Notes under the pieces: generated by a model
Databases searched by the model: none
The model's input: the letters and a program-made list of their open reading frames with translations, nothing else
Told to the model about the DNA's origin: nothing
Origin: Porpolomopsis calyptriformis
Taxonomy: Eukaryota > Basidiomycota > Agaricomycetes > Agaricales > Hygrophoraceae
DNA length: 64,000 nucleotides
NCBI GenBank assembly: GCA_951640195.1
Contig: OX621174.1
Location: 310,001-374,000, forward strand
Direction of reading: 5' to 3'
In this document: positions 1 to 11,010 of the stretch, one piece after another
How the letters are laid out: each line of letters begins with the position of its first letter
Position numbering within the stretch: the first letter of the stretch is position 1
Translations under genes and position numbers: made by a program

Positions 1-1410
1 ATGTGGCATACCCGGGATGGAGTTGCTACTGCAATGGAAAATCTCATTCGACCATCACTGGTACACCCATATATTCTGGACATCTGCTACCACCCTCGAC
101 AAGCTAAACGAAGGATTCGTGAAAATCCTTGATCTCACTGAATGACCGCGGTCGCTATCTTTAGGAACAGAGCGCAAAACTAACGTCCTCTAGGCTCTGG
201 GTAGAAGGGTCTTATGGAGATGCTGATATCAATTAGTTCCTCGCCATCGACAACATTCAGAGTGACACGTTTGTCTTTCTTCGCTCGCATCTACTTCGCA
301 TCAACGCCCGAGGAAGTATTCTTTTTACACACCGGCGGCTGTAATTGCCGAGGCATTAGTGAACACAGCTGGAGAATATCCAATACTCAGACTTCAGACC
401 CCGGGCCTGAAAGAGGCGGCGAACCTTCTTGTCGAAGATGTAGGTATCGTTTTTCGCAACATCGCTCATGAAAGAAACGGGCACTACTCTGGGCAATATG
501 CTCAAGTTGTATATCGGCAAGCATAAGTTAAAGTAGGTTTATATTTCTTTCGCCTAAGTTGAATGCAAGTGTGAATATACACTGACAGGCAATTCAACAG
601 GAGAATGAGGAGTGATCTGTAGCGGCTACGTTGATCAACTAATCGAATGAAGAATGACACGATATCAGCAATTTCCTAAAGGTTCTCATTCCTTGACCTA
701 GAAAATATCCCTGTGGAGATGATTGTTGAAGGTGCCAGACAGTTTTCCCACCTACAAGCGAACCCAATTTCCACCCCGTTACTTCTTAATGCTACACCCT
801 CAGTATCGCCTCGTTCATCGACCTCCTCCTCGTCGCAGGGGCGAGTACCTAAACATACTCCATTACAGAAATTAAGGGAATGGAGCCAGTGTCATCAATG
901 GAAGGCTCACGATGCAGGGACTCAGGTGGGTGACATGACTCCGATGTCTCGAATATCTTCTGAATCCTAGTCACTGATTTCTCTTATCCTCTCACCCATC
1001 AGTTTTCCGAAACTGAAGAAACTTATCAAGAGTAGCTCCGGTTATCTGTGACGCTCATCTATGGCGCGATCCAGGATATAAAAAGACCACGAATCACCAC
1101 AAATTGCGGGCTGAATGCGAGAAGTCCATACCACACATACGATCCTTGAATGAGGCATGAGATGATGTGTATGGCATGAATCATGAGCCGACGGTGGCCA
1201 AGTCAACTATGGGGAGATGCTTGTGGCGTCGTGGACCATACGACGAGGTTGAAGAATCGAGCCAGGAGGCACTTGAAGCGGAGAAGAATTATCTAGGAGC
1301 CAGTCATCCAGACATGCTTACCTCGCTGAATGATCTCGCATCGGTGTATGAATCAGAAGGACGGTACGAGGAGGCAGACGCGCTTCACAGGCATGTGCTG
1401 GCAAGCTGAG
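1..1410 (+). pseudogene. Decayed NB-ARC/TPR (NLR-like) gene remnant
   Basis: Bases 1-130 align by eye with 50,740-50,870 of the better NB-ARC gene in this window: the same stretch encoding HWYSHIFWTSATT and DKLN-GF-KILDL is recognisable but frame-shifted and full of stops. Bases 200-470 match the Walker B/ARC part, 690-970 the linker after the NB-ARC module (encoding a VEGA-like stretch), and 1,160-1,408 one kinesin-light-chain-type TPR unit (LGASHPDMLTSLNDLASVYE). The order is that of the full gene, but no frame is open through it. It is a dead paralogue whose 5' end lies left of the window. The intact family acts as an intracellular STAND NTPase receptor; nothing suggests this copy makes protein. 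Confidence 0.8.
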
Positions 1411-1557
1411 AGAAGCTTCTGGGGGCCAACCACCCATCTCGATAATGCTCTCGCAGGGATGTGTTATTCGCAAGAACGTTACGATGTGGCTCGAAACGCT
1501 TTACAGAATAACGATCCACTCTATCACGTGATACCCACCAACCTTGACCACAACGAG

Positions 1558-2817
1558 ATGGCAAAGCTCACCGACCTGCCTGTGGAGCTCATAGAGCACA
1601 CCCTGTCGCTTATGGGAGGTTCTCTGGTTAATTCCACGCGAGTCAACAAGTGGTTTGGCGCGATCGCGACTCGACTCTTGTATCGTGAAATAAGGCTATC
1701 CTTTACCAACGACCCCGACGACCTTCTGTTTATTTACTATCCCAGACCTCACCAGCTGTTGCGAGCTATAATTGGTCGGCCTTCTCTCGGAGAATACGTT
1801 CGATCCCTGAATGTCCGCGCGGAGAAAGGGTGCCTTGCTGAACATGGTTATTCTGATCTCCTCCCAATTTTTGCTGAGAAAGCTGCCTCGCATGGTTTGT
1901 CGGAGGATGTGCAAGAAGCCATAAAGAAAGGGCATTTTCATGCCAAGTTGCTCTTGCTGCTTTGTTATCTCCCAGCTCTCCGTACGCTTGATATCCGTGG
2001 AATGCTGCCAACTTGGGTCATCCAAAACCAGGTACTGGAGGCTCGCCCACTTCCTTCAGGATTACAGTCAGTCAGAGAGTTGATTGTCAGGTCCACCTCC
2101 GACTGGGAACTGGTTGGGCCATTTATTACCTTACCCGCATTGGACGATTTCACATGGGTGACCCTCCTTTACGAGGAAGTGAGGCTCAAGGATAGCGTCG
2201 ACCTCTTGCCCCGTTCATCGAGTGTCAAGCATATCAAATTATGGGGAACATTTTCCACCGACGTAATCCATACCCTCGTGCGCTCATCGAGATCACTCAA
2301 AACGTTTGTATACGATTACGAGAACATCGTTAGCAATGGTACATGCTATGCACCGTCTCTCGGAAATGTGCTTCGCGATTGCGCACTGACAACTCTCGAG
2401 TGTCTTGAAGTCAATGGTGTTCACACCGATGACACCCAGACGATTCATTCCCTTGGCCCTCTGTGCGACTTTACCAACCTGACTCGTATTTCTGGTTCGC
2501 TATCATCCTTACTGGGCCATCCACTCCAATCCAGCTCCTATATCATGGCACGCCGACTAAGCGAGATCCTCCCAACATCGCTCGTATCTCTTACCACTAC
2601 GTTTGATGAAGTGTGGATCACCTGGGGCTCAAGAGTGCTAGAGGAGCTAGTAAAAACCAGGCGTAAAAGGCTAGTGTGTTTGAAGATTATGACGATTCAG
2701 GTGCAGGACGAGGAAGTCTCAAAAGATACTCTCAACAAGATGAGGTTGATGTGTGCGTTACAAGGGTTGGAACTTGAGCAGGAGGGGTATTTCGAACCAG
2801 ACACAGACACAGAGTAA
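1558..2817 (+). CDS. F-box protein with LRR-like C-terminal region
   Basis: Single-exon gene of 419 codons starting at the ATG of MAKLTDLPVELIEHTL. The first 40 residues fit a degenerate F-box (LPVELIEHTLSLMGGSLVNSTRVNKWF), which in this family binds SKP1 and recruits substrates to an SCF ubiquitin ligase. The rest has irregular leucine-rich spacing typical of fungal F-box proteins but no motif I can name. The same frame is open upstream to 1,330, but that part is antiparallel to the TPR remnant's frame and has no F-box-like character, so I start at 1,558. The end of the coding region is duplicated in tandem just downstream. Substrate unknown. Confidence 0.75.
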   Translation: MAKLTDLPVELIEHTLSLMGGSLVNSTRVNKWFGAIATRLLYREIRLSFTNDPDDLLFIYYPRPHQLLRAIIGRPSLGEYVRSLNVRAEKGCLAEHGYSDLLPIFAEKAASHGLSEDVQEAIKKGHFHAKLLLLLCYLPALRTLDIRGMLPTWVIQNQVLEARPLPSGLQSVRELIVRSTSDWELVGPFITLPALDDFTWVTLLYEEVRLKDSVDLLPRSSSVKHIKLWGTFSTDVIHTLVRSSRSLKTFVYDYENIVSNGTCYAPSLGNVLRDCALTTLECLEVNGVHTDDTQTIHSLGPLCDFTNLTRISGSLSSLLGHPLQSSSYIMARRLSEILPTSLVSLTTTFDEVWITWGSRVLEELVKTRRKRLVCLKIMTIQVQDEEVSKDTLNKMRLMCALQGLELEQEGYFEPDTDTE

Positions 2818-2926
2818 CCCTGTACGATGCTCTCAGCAAGATTAGGTTGACATGTGCGTTACAAGGGTTGGAACTTGAGCAGGAGGGGTATTTCGAAACA
2901 GACACAGACACAGAGTAACCCTGTAC
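2725..2926 (+). repeat. 101-bp direct tandem duplication of the F-box 3' end
   Basis: Bases 2,725-2,825 (last codons, stop codon and 8 bases after it) are repeated at 2,826-2,926 with a handful of substitutions. The second copy lies after the stop codon, so it is 3' UTR or spacer. Confidence 0.95.
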
Positions 2927-3407
2927 ATGTAGCTAAGATTTAAATACCGACCTCAATCTCTTGACGTATGATACAAAATACTAAATACAAGGGAAGAAAT
3001 TATACTGTGACACTCGAAATGTCTTAACATGCGCACTACTTTGGACTCATATTCCGAGTCTCTTTGAAAACGCGCGTCGTGGGGGGTGGGAAAGAAATGT
3101 GTCAAATGCCACCTGAGCCATCTCTGATCTTCTACCTGGCTGCAGTTCGACGGCCCTATTGCCCAAATGCCAGTCATCCAGTAGTTGTGAAATGACAAAC
3201 GGACCAAGGAATTTTGGGGTTTGAAGTTAGCCAAATTTCGCTCTCGATCGTCATGTGAACAGTGATTTCTTTTGATCGAGAAAAGGATACATCATAACTA
3301 AGCAAAGTACCTGTCGTCTCCCATTTTCAAAGCAAATCCAGGATCCCTGTGATCTATTATTCCACCCATTATCCAACCAAGACGCCAGGGTTTATTTTCC
3401 CACTAGC
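2927..3407. other. Intergenic, convergent 3' ends
   Basis: Lies between the 3' ends of the F-box gene (+) and the calpain gene (-). No conserved ORF, tRNA or repeat is visible. It presumably holds both 3' UTRs. Confidence 0.6.
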
Positions 3408-6073
3408 TCACAACGAAGTCGCGGCGATCCCATGGAATACTATCCCCAGCTCATGCCTCAACTGCCCATCAACCTTGCTCGGCGCATCCTTGTTCGTGTA
3501 CACATGCAGGCCCAGATACACCGTATCATCATCATCAAAGACGCTCGGCACGGGTGGTGCCTGCTCCTCAGGTGCGCTTCCACTCGCCTCAGGCCCGCCT
3601 TGTCCATCCGGGGCTTGTTCCCCTTCCCCCTCGCCCGCCTTCTCATTGGTCTCTTCTTCTTCCTCTTCTTCCGCTTCTTGGTCCCCCCCCTCAGCCGCGG
3701 CCGCTTTCTCTTCCTGGATATGCAACATTTCGCTCTGTTTGATCATCTCTTCAATGGCATCCATTGCCTTCTGTTCTAATTCCTGGATATCCTTCCCTGC
3801 GAGCTCTTCAAGCGGGACCGGAAGACTGTCCGCTCGCTCTCTGTTTATAGCATATCAGTACTTGGTACGAATGAACGGGGGATAGGGCAGTTAGCACGGC
3901 AGGTGCTTCCGCATCATTGCTTACTCGAGTCTGAAATCTAGACAGTGACAAATTGTTTAGAAAAAATGCAAGGAGACAGTTAAGCCTTGGACTCACTGGC
4001 AGCGATAGACTGGCTCTTGGATCGTTCGGTGAGAACCCTAGAGAGTTTTCTCTGGTTCCAGTTCTTGGCCTTTTCCACCCTCTCATCGGACTATGTGATG
4101 TAAATCAACACGTCACGAAGTAGGAAGCCAAAAGGACAAAGACCTACCTGATCCACCAGCTGCCTATCAAGCCTAACATGTAACACATAATCTCCCTCGT
4201 CCAGATCCACCTCCAAGTTCACGCTGCGCGCGTAAAACCGGGAGTGCAGAGACGGCGCGATCTCCTCCGTTTCCCCTTTCTTGAACAGAACGAAGTCGAA
4301 AGACCAGTTGGACTGCACATCAAGGCCGGTGAAGTACCGGTTGTCGAGCTGGGATAGGACAAGGACGGTGTAGGATGGTGAGGGGAGAGAGAAGGTGACT
4401 AGTTATGTGGCATAGCGTCAGTCGGCATTTTTTTAGATAACGAAGGTCGCTCACAGGAGACGTCTCCGAACGTCCACGCGGATGGAAGGCTATGAGAGGT
4501 GACTTTGAGCCAATGAGAGGACAAGACCCAATTGTCGTCAAACAACAATGTGCGATCCACGGAGTCCCAAACCCGAAGGAAGTCGTCGTCTGAATCCAAA
4601 AAAAAAAAAAGAGTCTTTAAAAGAAATTTCAAAGACATTGCGACCACTCACACTCCATTACGAATTGTCCATCATCACCAAACGAATACTCCAACGCATC
4701 CAGCGCAGGCAACCATTCCCTCGTCCACTCTTTCGAGCCATCCGACCACCTACCGGTCCACTCCGATTTGCCCCACGGGTTGCGCACCACGACGAAGCGC
4801 TTCCCACGGAATTCGACCGCGCGGATGACAGAATACGCGTGCCCAGTGAAAATCCCGCGCACGGTGTAATCGCTCCCCAAGCGAGACGTGTCAAGTTGGC
4901 CCATGGCGCAAGCAAAAAGCCTGTCCGTGTTGGCCTTCTTGAGTTCGTCCTTCCAGAATCGGTCGCGGTCGAGGATATCCTGTCGGGTAATTGGGGTTAC
5001 GAATAAGTAACGAATAAATTCTATCACTTATGAACTGACTTTAGTTTGGATCCAGAAGGTGACACCACTGAATGATTTTTAATGATTAAGAAACTGTTTC
5101 CTTTGAGGTTGAAGGGAAGGACTTACCCTGACATGTCCTCGATAGCTTCACCGGTGATACCACCGGAAAGCGACGCGTAATCGCCATGAAGCTTCGCAAA
5201 AGCCTTTTCGACGAGGGGAACCCAAGCCTCGCCCTCATTCCCAGATTTAGAGAAGTAGAGGATCTTGCCGCCCTTGCGAGCGTTCTTGTTAAACTCGTCT
5301 TCGTCGTTGTGATAGATGAGTTTCTCTTCACTGCTGAGCTCTGCATACTTGGGGATGGAGACGTAGAGCATACTAAGAAAATATGAGCAACCATCGGAAG
5401 CAAGACACGAAGAACACACTCATCAACAATGACGGTTACGGGAATCATATCGCGGAAGAAGACGAATCCGTACACCCCGACTTCCGGGTCACTCTAATAG
5501 GGAAAGCTGAGAGTGTGAAAACACAGGAACGGAGAATGGCACTTACTGCCACGCAGAATTGTTCAACAAGTCGCTCTTTCGATGCAGACATTGTGGCCAA
5601 GGCGGAGAGAAACCAACAATCGCCGAGGGCGCCTTGAGCGATGTCGCTCGCGTGGGCACCGCCAACGAAAAATTGCGGTTGGTCAAAGATTTCGGTCAAA
5701 CGCATAACGCCGGTGGGATTGTAAACTTCATCCTCTTCGTCCTCCCCGGGGAGGTTGACACCGTAGAGACATTTCCTTTGGTCGGTGTCGATATCGAATT
5801 CGATGTCCCTGTTGATTAACGAACAGGCTCGATCAGAAAAGAAAAAAATAGGGGGATATGAAATTACCTGAATTTTCTATTCTGAATTCTGCAGCGTTTG
5901 GCGATGCCAGCGACTTTGACTTTGCACTCCTGGCATGCGTTTTCCCATTCAGCGGTAACGTGAAGCCCTGCCTTGTGTTGCTGTTGGAAGAAAGAGGACT
6001 TGGGCTTGGAGGACTTGTTGCTGATAGCGGCGGGGGTTTTGGGTTTGAAGCGATCGCGGAAGAAAGTGGCCAT
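3408..6073 (-). CDS. Calpain-type cysteine protease
   Basis: Multi-exon gene read from ATG at 6,073 (MATFFRDRF) to the stop at 3,408. The catalytic triad is visible across exons: Cys in QGALGDCWFLSAL (about 5,620), His in GHAYSVIRAVEF (about 4,840) and Asn in VVVRNPWGKSEW (about 4,780). A beta-sandwich (calpain domain III-like) region follows, with motifs such as WSFDFVLFKKG and YVLHVRLDRQLVDQ. The C-terminal exon is an acidic, glutamate-rich stretch (from about 3,770) ending in a short globular tail. Calpains are Ca2+-linked cytosolic proteases. There is no MIT domain, so it is not an obvious PalB/RIM13 orthologue. Internal exon edges are inferred from GT-AG signals. Confidence 0.9.
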
Positions 6074-6128
6074 GGTAAAAAAAGTGGGAAGACCGTTGAT
6101 CTGAGGGCTGGGACGAGCCCTAGCTTGG

Positions 6129-6144
6129 TATTTATATCAATTGG
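6129..6144 (-). promoter_or_regulatory. TATA and CCAAT boxes of the calpain gene
   Basis: On the minus strand CCAAT (about 6,140-6,144) is followed by TATAAATA (6,129-6,136), 56-63 bp upstream of the calpain ATG. Spacing fits a compact fungal core promoter. Confidence 0.5.
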
Positions 6145-7442
6145 CCGGCTAGCAAGCATGTGTTCTCAGGGCCCTTTTCGAATAATGATAATGATCACCT
6201 GGGCTTTGTGAGCGCTGATCGATGACTGATTTCCCATAGATGGAAAGCCCGAACATTCACGTTCGTCCTTGCGATCGTGATGCGGTGCGTTTCCTCCGTA
6301 GACATCGGATGCTCTGTACAAAAAGTCAGCAAATCCCACTGGAATTGGTAAAGATGGAACCCCTCTCTTGGTTGTCAGGGTAGCCCGTTGATCGATCTTG
6401 TTGACCTTCTAATCCCTTACCATTGATTTCACGGAGTGGTACATCAAGGCATGCGTCACACGGCGGTGCACGCAGCCCTTGTCCACTTTACACAATCGTA
6501 CATCAATCTCGTCTGAGCTCTCTGTTTGTTGGGGAAGGCTTCACATGCCCGGAGCTTGCGATTGTTCCGATAAAAAAACATCGCACCAAGCCGGCTGTAT
6601 TACCAGACATCTTGTCGGAGAACAATTGCTCTTCCAATCAAGTCCACTCTTTTAGATCGAAGATGTTGTACACGGCACCGCCGACCCAAGGTGTACAACA
6701 GCCCGAAGCGAGTGTCAGTGTTACGTACGATCTTGCGGATATATTTTCTGAGGGTGTCTCATTGTGCAGGTTGCCTGTCGATCAAATGGAGAGATGCTAT
6801 CAATGAAATCCTCAATGGCGATGACAACCAATAATCAAGGCCTTCCCGATGGGCCTGTATAACACACCAGGAAGTAATCTTGATCCTGAAAGTCCCCCTC
6901 CCGAACGACAAAGTGATCTGGAGGGAACCGATGGCAGTCATAGCAACTTTGCACTATCACATCGGGGACGAGTAGAGTGAGCAGAGTATAGTCTCATCAG
7001 GTATCGTCCAATAGAGAAACCCTTCCTTGAAACTGCCTGATTGATTGGTGATGGCACGGACAGGTGGTGCACAGGGCATGGCAATAAACGTTCAGCTTGC
7101 GTAGAGGCTGAGAATAGACATGAGGCCTATGAAAGTCAACGCTCAGCGCTAATCTAATCAAACTTTCTAACCTGCCTTCGATAAAGACCAGACTCGTCGC
7201 GGATTGAGTAGCATGAGTCGGATTTCTGCGCCTTTCGAGCTGATTCCTCCAGCCTGAATCGTATGCTCTGGAACTCCATGTCATTCCCGAAAGAACGAAG
7301 ATGGAGGGTAAACTTTTCAGTCACGGAACGCTAATTCCGAACGAGAGAACGTCATATCCCCGGTATAAAATCGAAAGTGAGCTCCTATAAGCATTAAACG
7401 GAGGGCATTCTCATTGCACCCAAGCGCAAAAAAAAAATACTC
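6145..7442. other. Long divergent intergenic region
   Basis: About 1.3 kb between the divergent calpain and 5-oxoprolinase-type genes. Several short ORFs exist on both strands (the longest at 6,423-6,806, +) but none resembles a known family or shows consistent coding character. I see no tRNA or clear repeat. Confidence 0.5.
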
Positions 7443-10324
7443 ATGCCGGCTGCTAACATTCCTGATAGGTCTATTCGCATCTGTGCTGATAGAGGAGGAA
7501 CGTTTTGCGATCTTCATGCGTGAGCGTTCTGAAACTCCTTCACAACGTTCGCGATCAGACTCAACGCTCTCGCCCGTGTAGGTCCTACCTCGAGTCAGAC
7601 CTCACCAACGAACGAAAGGAAGTTGTGGTCAAGCTTCGTGTGTTGCAGCATCATCTTGTCTACGGTTCTCTGAACTCTTATGTACACTATCCAGTCTCTC
7701 AGGACCCATCCAACTACAGTGATGCACCCACCGAGGGCATCCGTCGTATCCTGGAGATTGTGACTGGGGAAAAAATCCCAAGGGGAACAACTCTCAGCAC
7801 AGACAAGATCGGTATGTACTTACAAAAATCTTTGTGATCATCCGCCTATCTTCTCTATAGACTACATCCGCCTCTCCACCACGGTCGCCACCAACGCCCT
7901 TCTTGAGCGCAAAGGCCATCGCCATGCACTCCTCATCACCAAAGGCTTCAAAGATCTCCTTCTCATCAACAATCAATCACGCCCGAAAATATTCGACCTC
8001 AACATTCGCCGCCCTCCTCCTTTGTATTCAGCCGTGGTCGAGGTGGACGAGCGCGTCACCCTCGTCGGGTTCACCTCAGACCCTAACGCGGAAGAGAATG
8101 CGGTCAAGTTTGACGGTGGGGGGAGAGTTGTGAGAGGGTATCGAGGACCGGGATGGGATGGGACTGGATATGCGGAAGGGCCAGGGGAGATTGTTCAAGG
8201 CTTGTCAGGTGAGGCAGTAAGGATTCTGAAGAAGCTAGGTAACTATATTCTGCGCGAATTCCTTTGGTCTCGTATTCATTATATCCTCCAGATCTAGACG
8301 TCGTCAAAGCGGATCTCCAGAAGCTCTACTCTTCGGGGTACCGCTCCCTTGCCATCATCTTTGCACACTCGTACACCTTCCCAGACCACGAACGTCAAGT
8401 TGGCGCCCTCGCGCGTTCCCTTGGCTTTCAGCACGTGTCCGAATCGGCGCAACTCCTTCCCATGATCAAAATGGTTCCGAGAGGGGTATCTTCCACAGCC
8501 GACGCATACCTGACGCCGATCCTGAAAGAGTACTTGGACGGTTTTTTTTGTGGTTTTGATGAGAAACTGAAGGACGGAAAAGTTAGAAGCCCAAGGGTGG
8601 AATTTATGGGCAGTGACGGGGGACTGGTCGATTATGCGAATTTTTCGGGATTGAAGAGTATCCTTAGCGGGCCTGCGGGAGGCGTGGTTGGGTATGCGTT
8701 AACGAGTTGGGATGAGGAGAAGAAATATCCGATCATCGGGTTCGCTCTGGTCATACACATTCTTTTCTCACCTCCTTAACGTGACGTTTAAAACAGTTTG
8801 GACGTTGGTGGGACATCTACAGATGTCTCTCGTTTTGATGGGCGGTACGAGATCGTGTACGAGACGACCACGGCAGGGGTGACCATCCAGTCGCCACAGC
8901 TGGACATCAACACCGTCGCAGCTGGCGGTGGCTCGTGTCTTACTTTTCGTAATGGCTTATTCCTCGCTGGCCCCCAAAGTGCCGGCGCTGATCCGGGCCC
9001 TGCATGTTATAGGTTCGTTCCGGTGCTTGTTCAGTTTCACTGGCTCACTCTTCCACGCGTGTTTATAGGAAAGGAGGGCCATTGGCTGTGACGGATGCCA
9101 ACCTACTGTTGGGAAGGCTCATTCCTGATCACTTTCCCAAGATTTTTGGTAAATCGGAGAAAGAACCACTGGATATCGAGGCTTCTCGGACAGCATTTCA
9201 GGGGCTGGCTAAACAGATCAACGAAAACCAGGAGAAGGGCTTGTCACTTGACGAGATTGTTTACGGGTTAGTGAGGCATATACGATGTAACCCACGGACA
9301 CCCTGATTGACTTTTTTACGGATAGGTTCATCAAGGTTGCCAATGAGACCATGTGTCGACCAATCCGGGCTTTGACAGAGGCGCGGGGGTTTGCTACCTC
9401 CAAACATATGTAGGTGCCAAGCACCCTTCAATCAATTCCTTGTTGGTTGACTCCCCCTTTTCTGTAGGCTGGCGAGCTTTGGAGGCGCGGGCGGCCAACA
9501 TGCTTGCGAGATTGCAAGATTGCTTGGGATAAAGACGATTCTCGTCCATCACTACAGCTCTATACTCTCCGCTTACGGTCTAGCATTAGCAGATCGGTAT
9601 GTCAGTTCAACTGCTAGAGCCCTTTAACCATTTAATCCTGGGACTTGTGACGACCATTCCTTTCAGCGTATATGTACTTCAAGAACCATCGTCGGCCTAT
9701 TATTCTGCAAAAACAAGACCATCTCTCATCTCACGACTCGACAAGCTCAGTTCTGATGTGCGTGCTGAGCTGAAGCAGCAGGGCTTTGAGGCAGATCGTG
9801 TGATCATAGAGCGCATGCTCAACATGCGTTTTGAAGGGACCGACACGGCGTTGATGGTTCTCCCGGATTCCACAGATGGTGATGGCCAAGAGGATTTTGA
9901 AGCTGCGTTCAAGAGAGTTTACAAGTCCGAATTCGGATTTTTATTGGAGACGAAGATTATCACCATTGATGATATCAAGGTCGGCTACTTGATATGTCTA
10001 CTTTCAGGCTGATGGACGAGCTGTCTGTAGGTGCGCGGTATCGGCAAGACGTTCGATACCCTTGGTGAATCGGTGTACTCCGAGGTCTCAAAACTGGTCA
10101 GACGACCTGTGGAACGCTCTGCCAGAGCGGACTCGACATATAGTGTGTATTTCGATAAAATTGGTCGCGTGGAGAATACGCCGGTGTATTTGTTAGATAA
10201 GTTGGAAGTGGGTGACGAACTAACGGGCCCAGCGGTGATCATTGACGACACGCAGACTATTGTGGTTGTGCCTGAGGCGAGAGTGGTGGTGACGAGTAAG
10301 CATTTGTATATCACATTGGATTGA
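7443..10324 (+). CDS. 5-oxoprolinase-type protein, hydantoinase A half only
   Basis: Start ATG 7,443 ([21 protein letters not shown]); first exons 7,443-7,519, 7,582-7,637 and 7,695 onward join in frame through GT-AG introns to give [20 protein letters not shown], a signature of eukaryotic ATP-dependent 5-oxoprolinase. Later exons give [74 protein letters not shown] and, at the end, [12 protein letters not shown]. These cover the HyuA N-terminal, HyuA catalytic and C-terminal subdomains. The family opens 5-oxo-L-proline to glutamate with ATP in the gamma-glutamyl cycle. The usual eukaryotic enzyme is about 1,300 residues with a HyuB domain after HyuA; here a stop follows SKHLYITLD exactly at the domain boundary and no HyuB is visible downstream. 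So it is a truncated or HyuA-only protein, and enzymatic activity is uncertain. Confidence 0.85.
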
Positions 10325-11010
10325 CTGTCAGAATTCTCTGGAGAGTGTGGCCCGTTGGGTGCAGCACATATGACCGAGCCGTATCGTAGATTAATATTGC
10401 GTTGGTCCCAGAAACCTCTGGAGGTGCAGTTGGCATCGACGGCAGGTTGGCGAAGCGATTTGCAGATCGACAAACGTCAGCAGCCCTGCAGTAGTTATAC
10501 CACATTAACATGGATACAAAGAACACGGAAGGAGTAGACGGTCGCCAAACACAACTCGGGTGTTTGGGGCCGGGAATAATCACACCGCCACTTCAGGAGG
10601 CGTCGGACACTGTATTGTGAGTGTATTTTTGGGAAGGCCAGGGGCGAGGGGCAGTCGAGTAAAGATAATGGGTATGATGTCGACGATGGCTGGTGGTAGC
10701 AACAAGTGATGGCTGTTCGTGGCATACCACGATGTGAGCTCACATATAGCATCAAGTCGTGAGAAGGCGAAACTGAACTACGACAACACACCGCCAGCCA
10801 TCCAGACGTTGACGACGATCACCTGGAAGGCAACGGGGACAGGAACGAGTAGGTGGTCCGTTTGCCGTACGTGAGTACTACCACATGTCATGGTGATGCC
10901 AGAAAAATCCGGCTGATTGGAATTCAACGGCAGAGTGATTTTAATATCGTGAGTATCCATATACTCACAAGTATCGATGCCGTCTATACTTCGATGACCA
11001 GTGACGATCC
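10325..11010. other. Intergenic, no HyuB domain found
   Basis: Spacer of about 690 bp where the HyuB half of a 5-oxoprolinase would be expected. I looked in all frames and see no HyuB motif, only short non-conserved ORFs. It probably holds the promoter of the next F-box gene. Confidence 0.5.

Noticed and set aside
6423..6806. 127-codon ORF in the calpain/5-oxoprolinase spacer
   Set aside because: No domain, no codon pattern or conserved motif; open by chance.
10325..10583. Minus-strand peptide TGHTLQRI resembling a HyuB motif
   Set aside because: Wrong strand relative to the gene, isolated, and without any flanking HyuB similarity; chance match.
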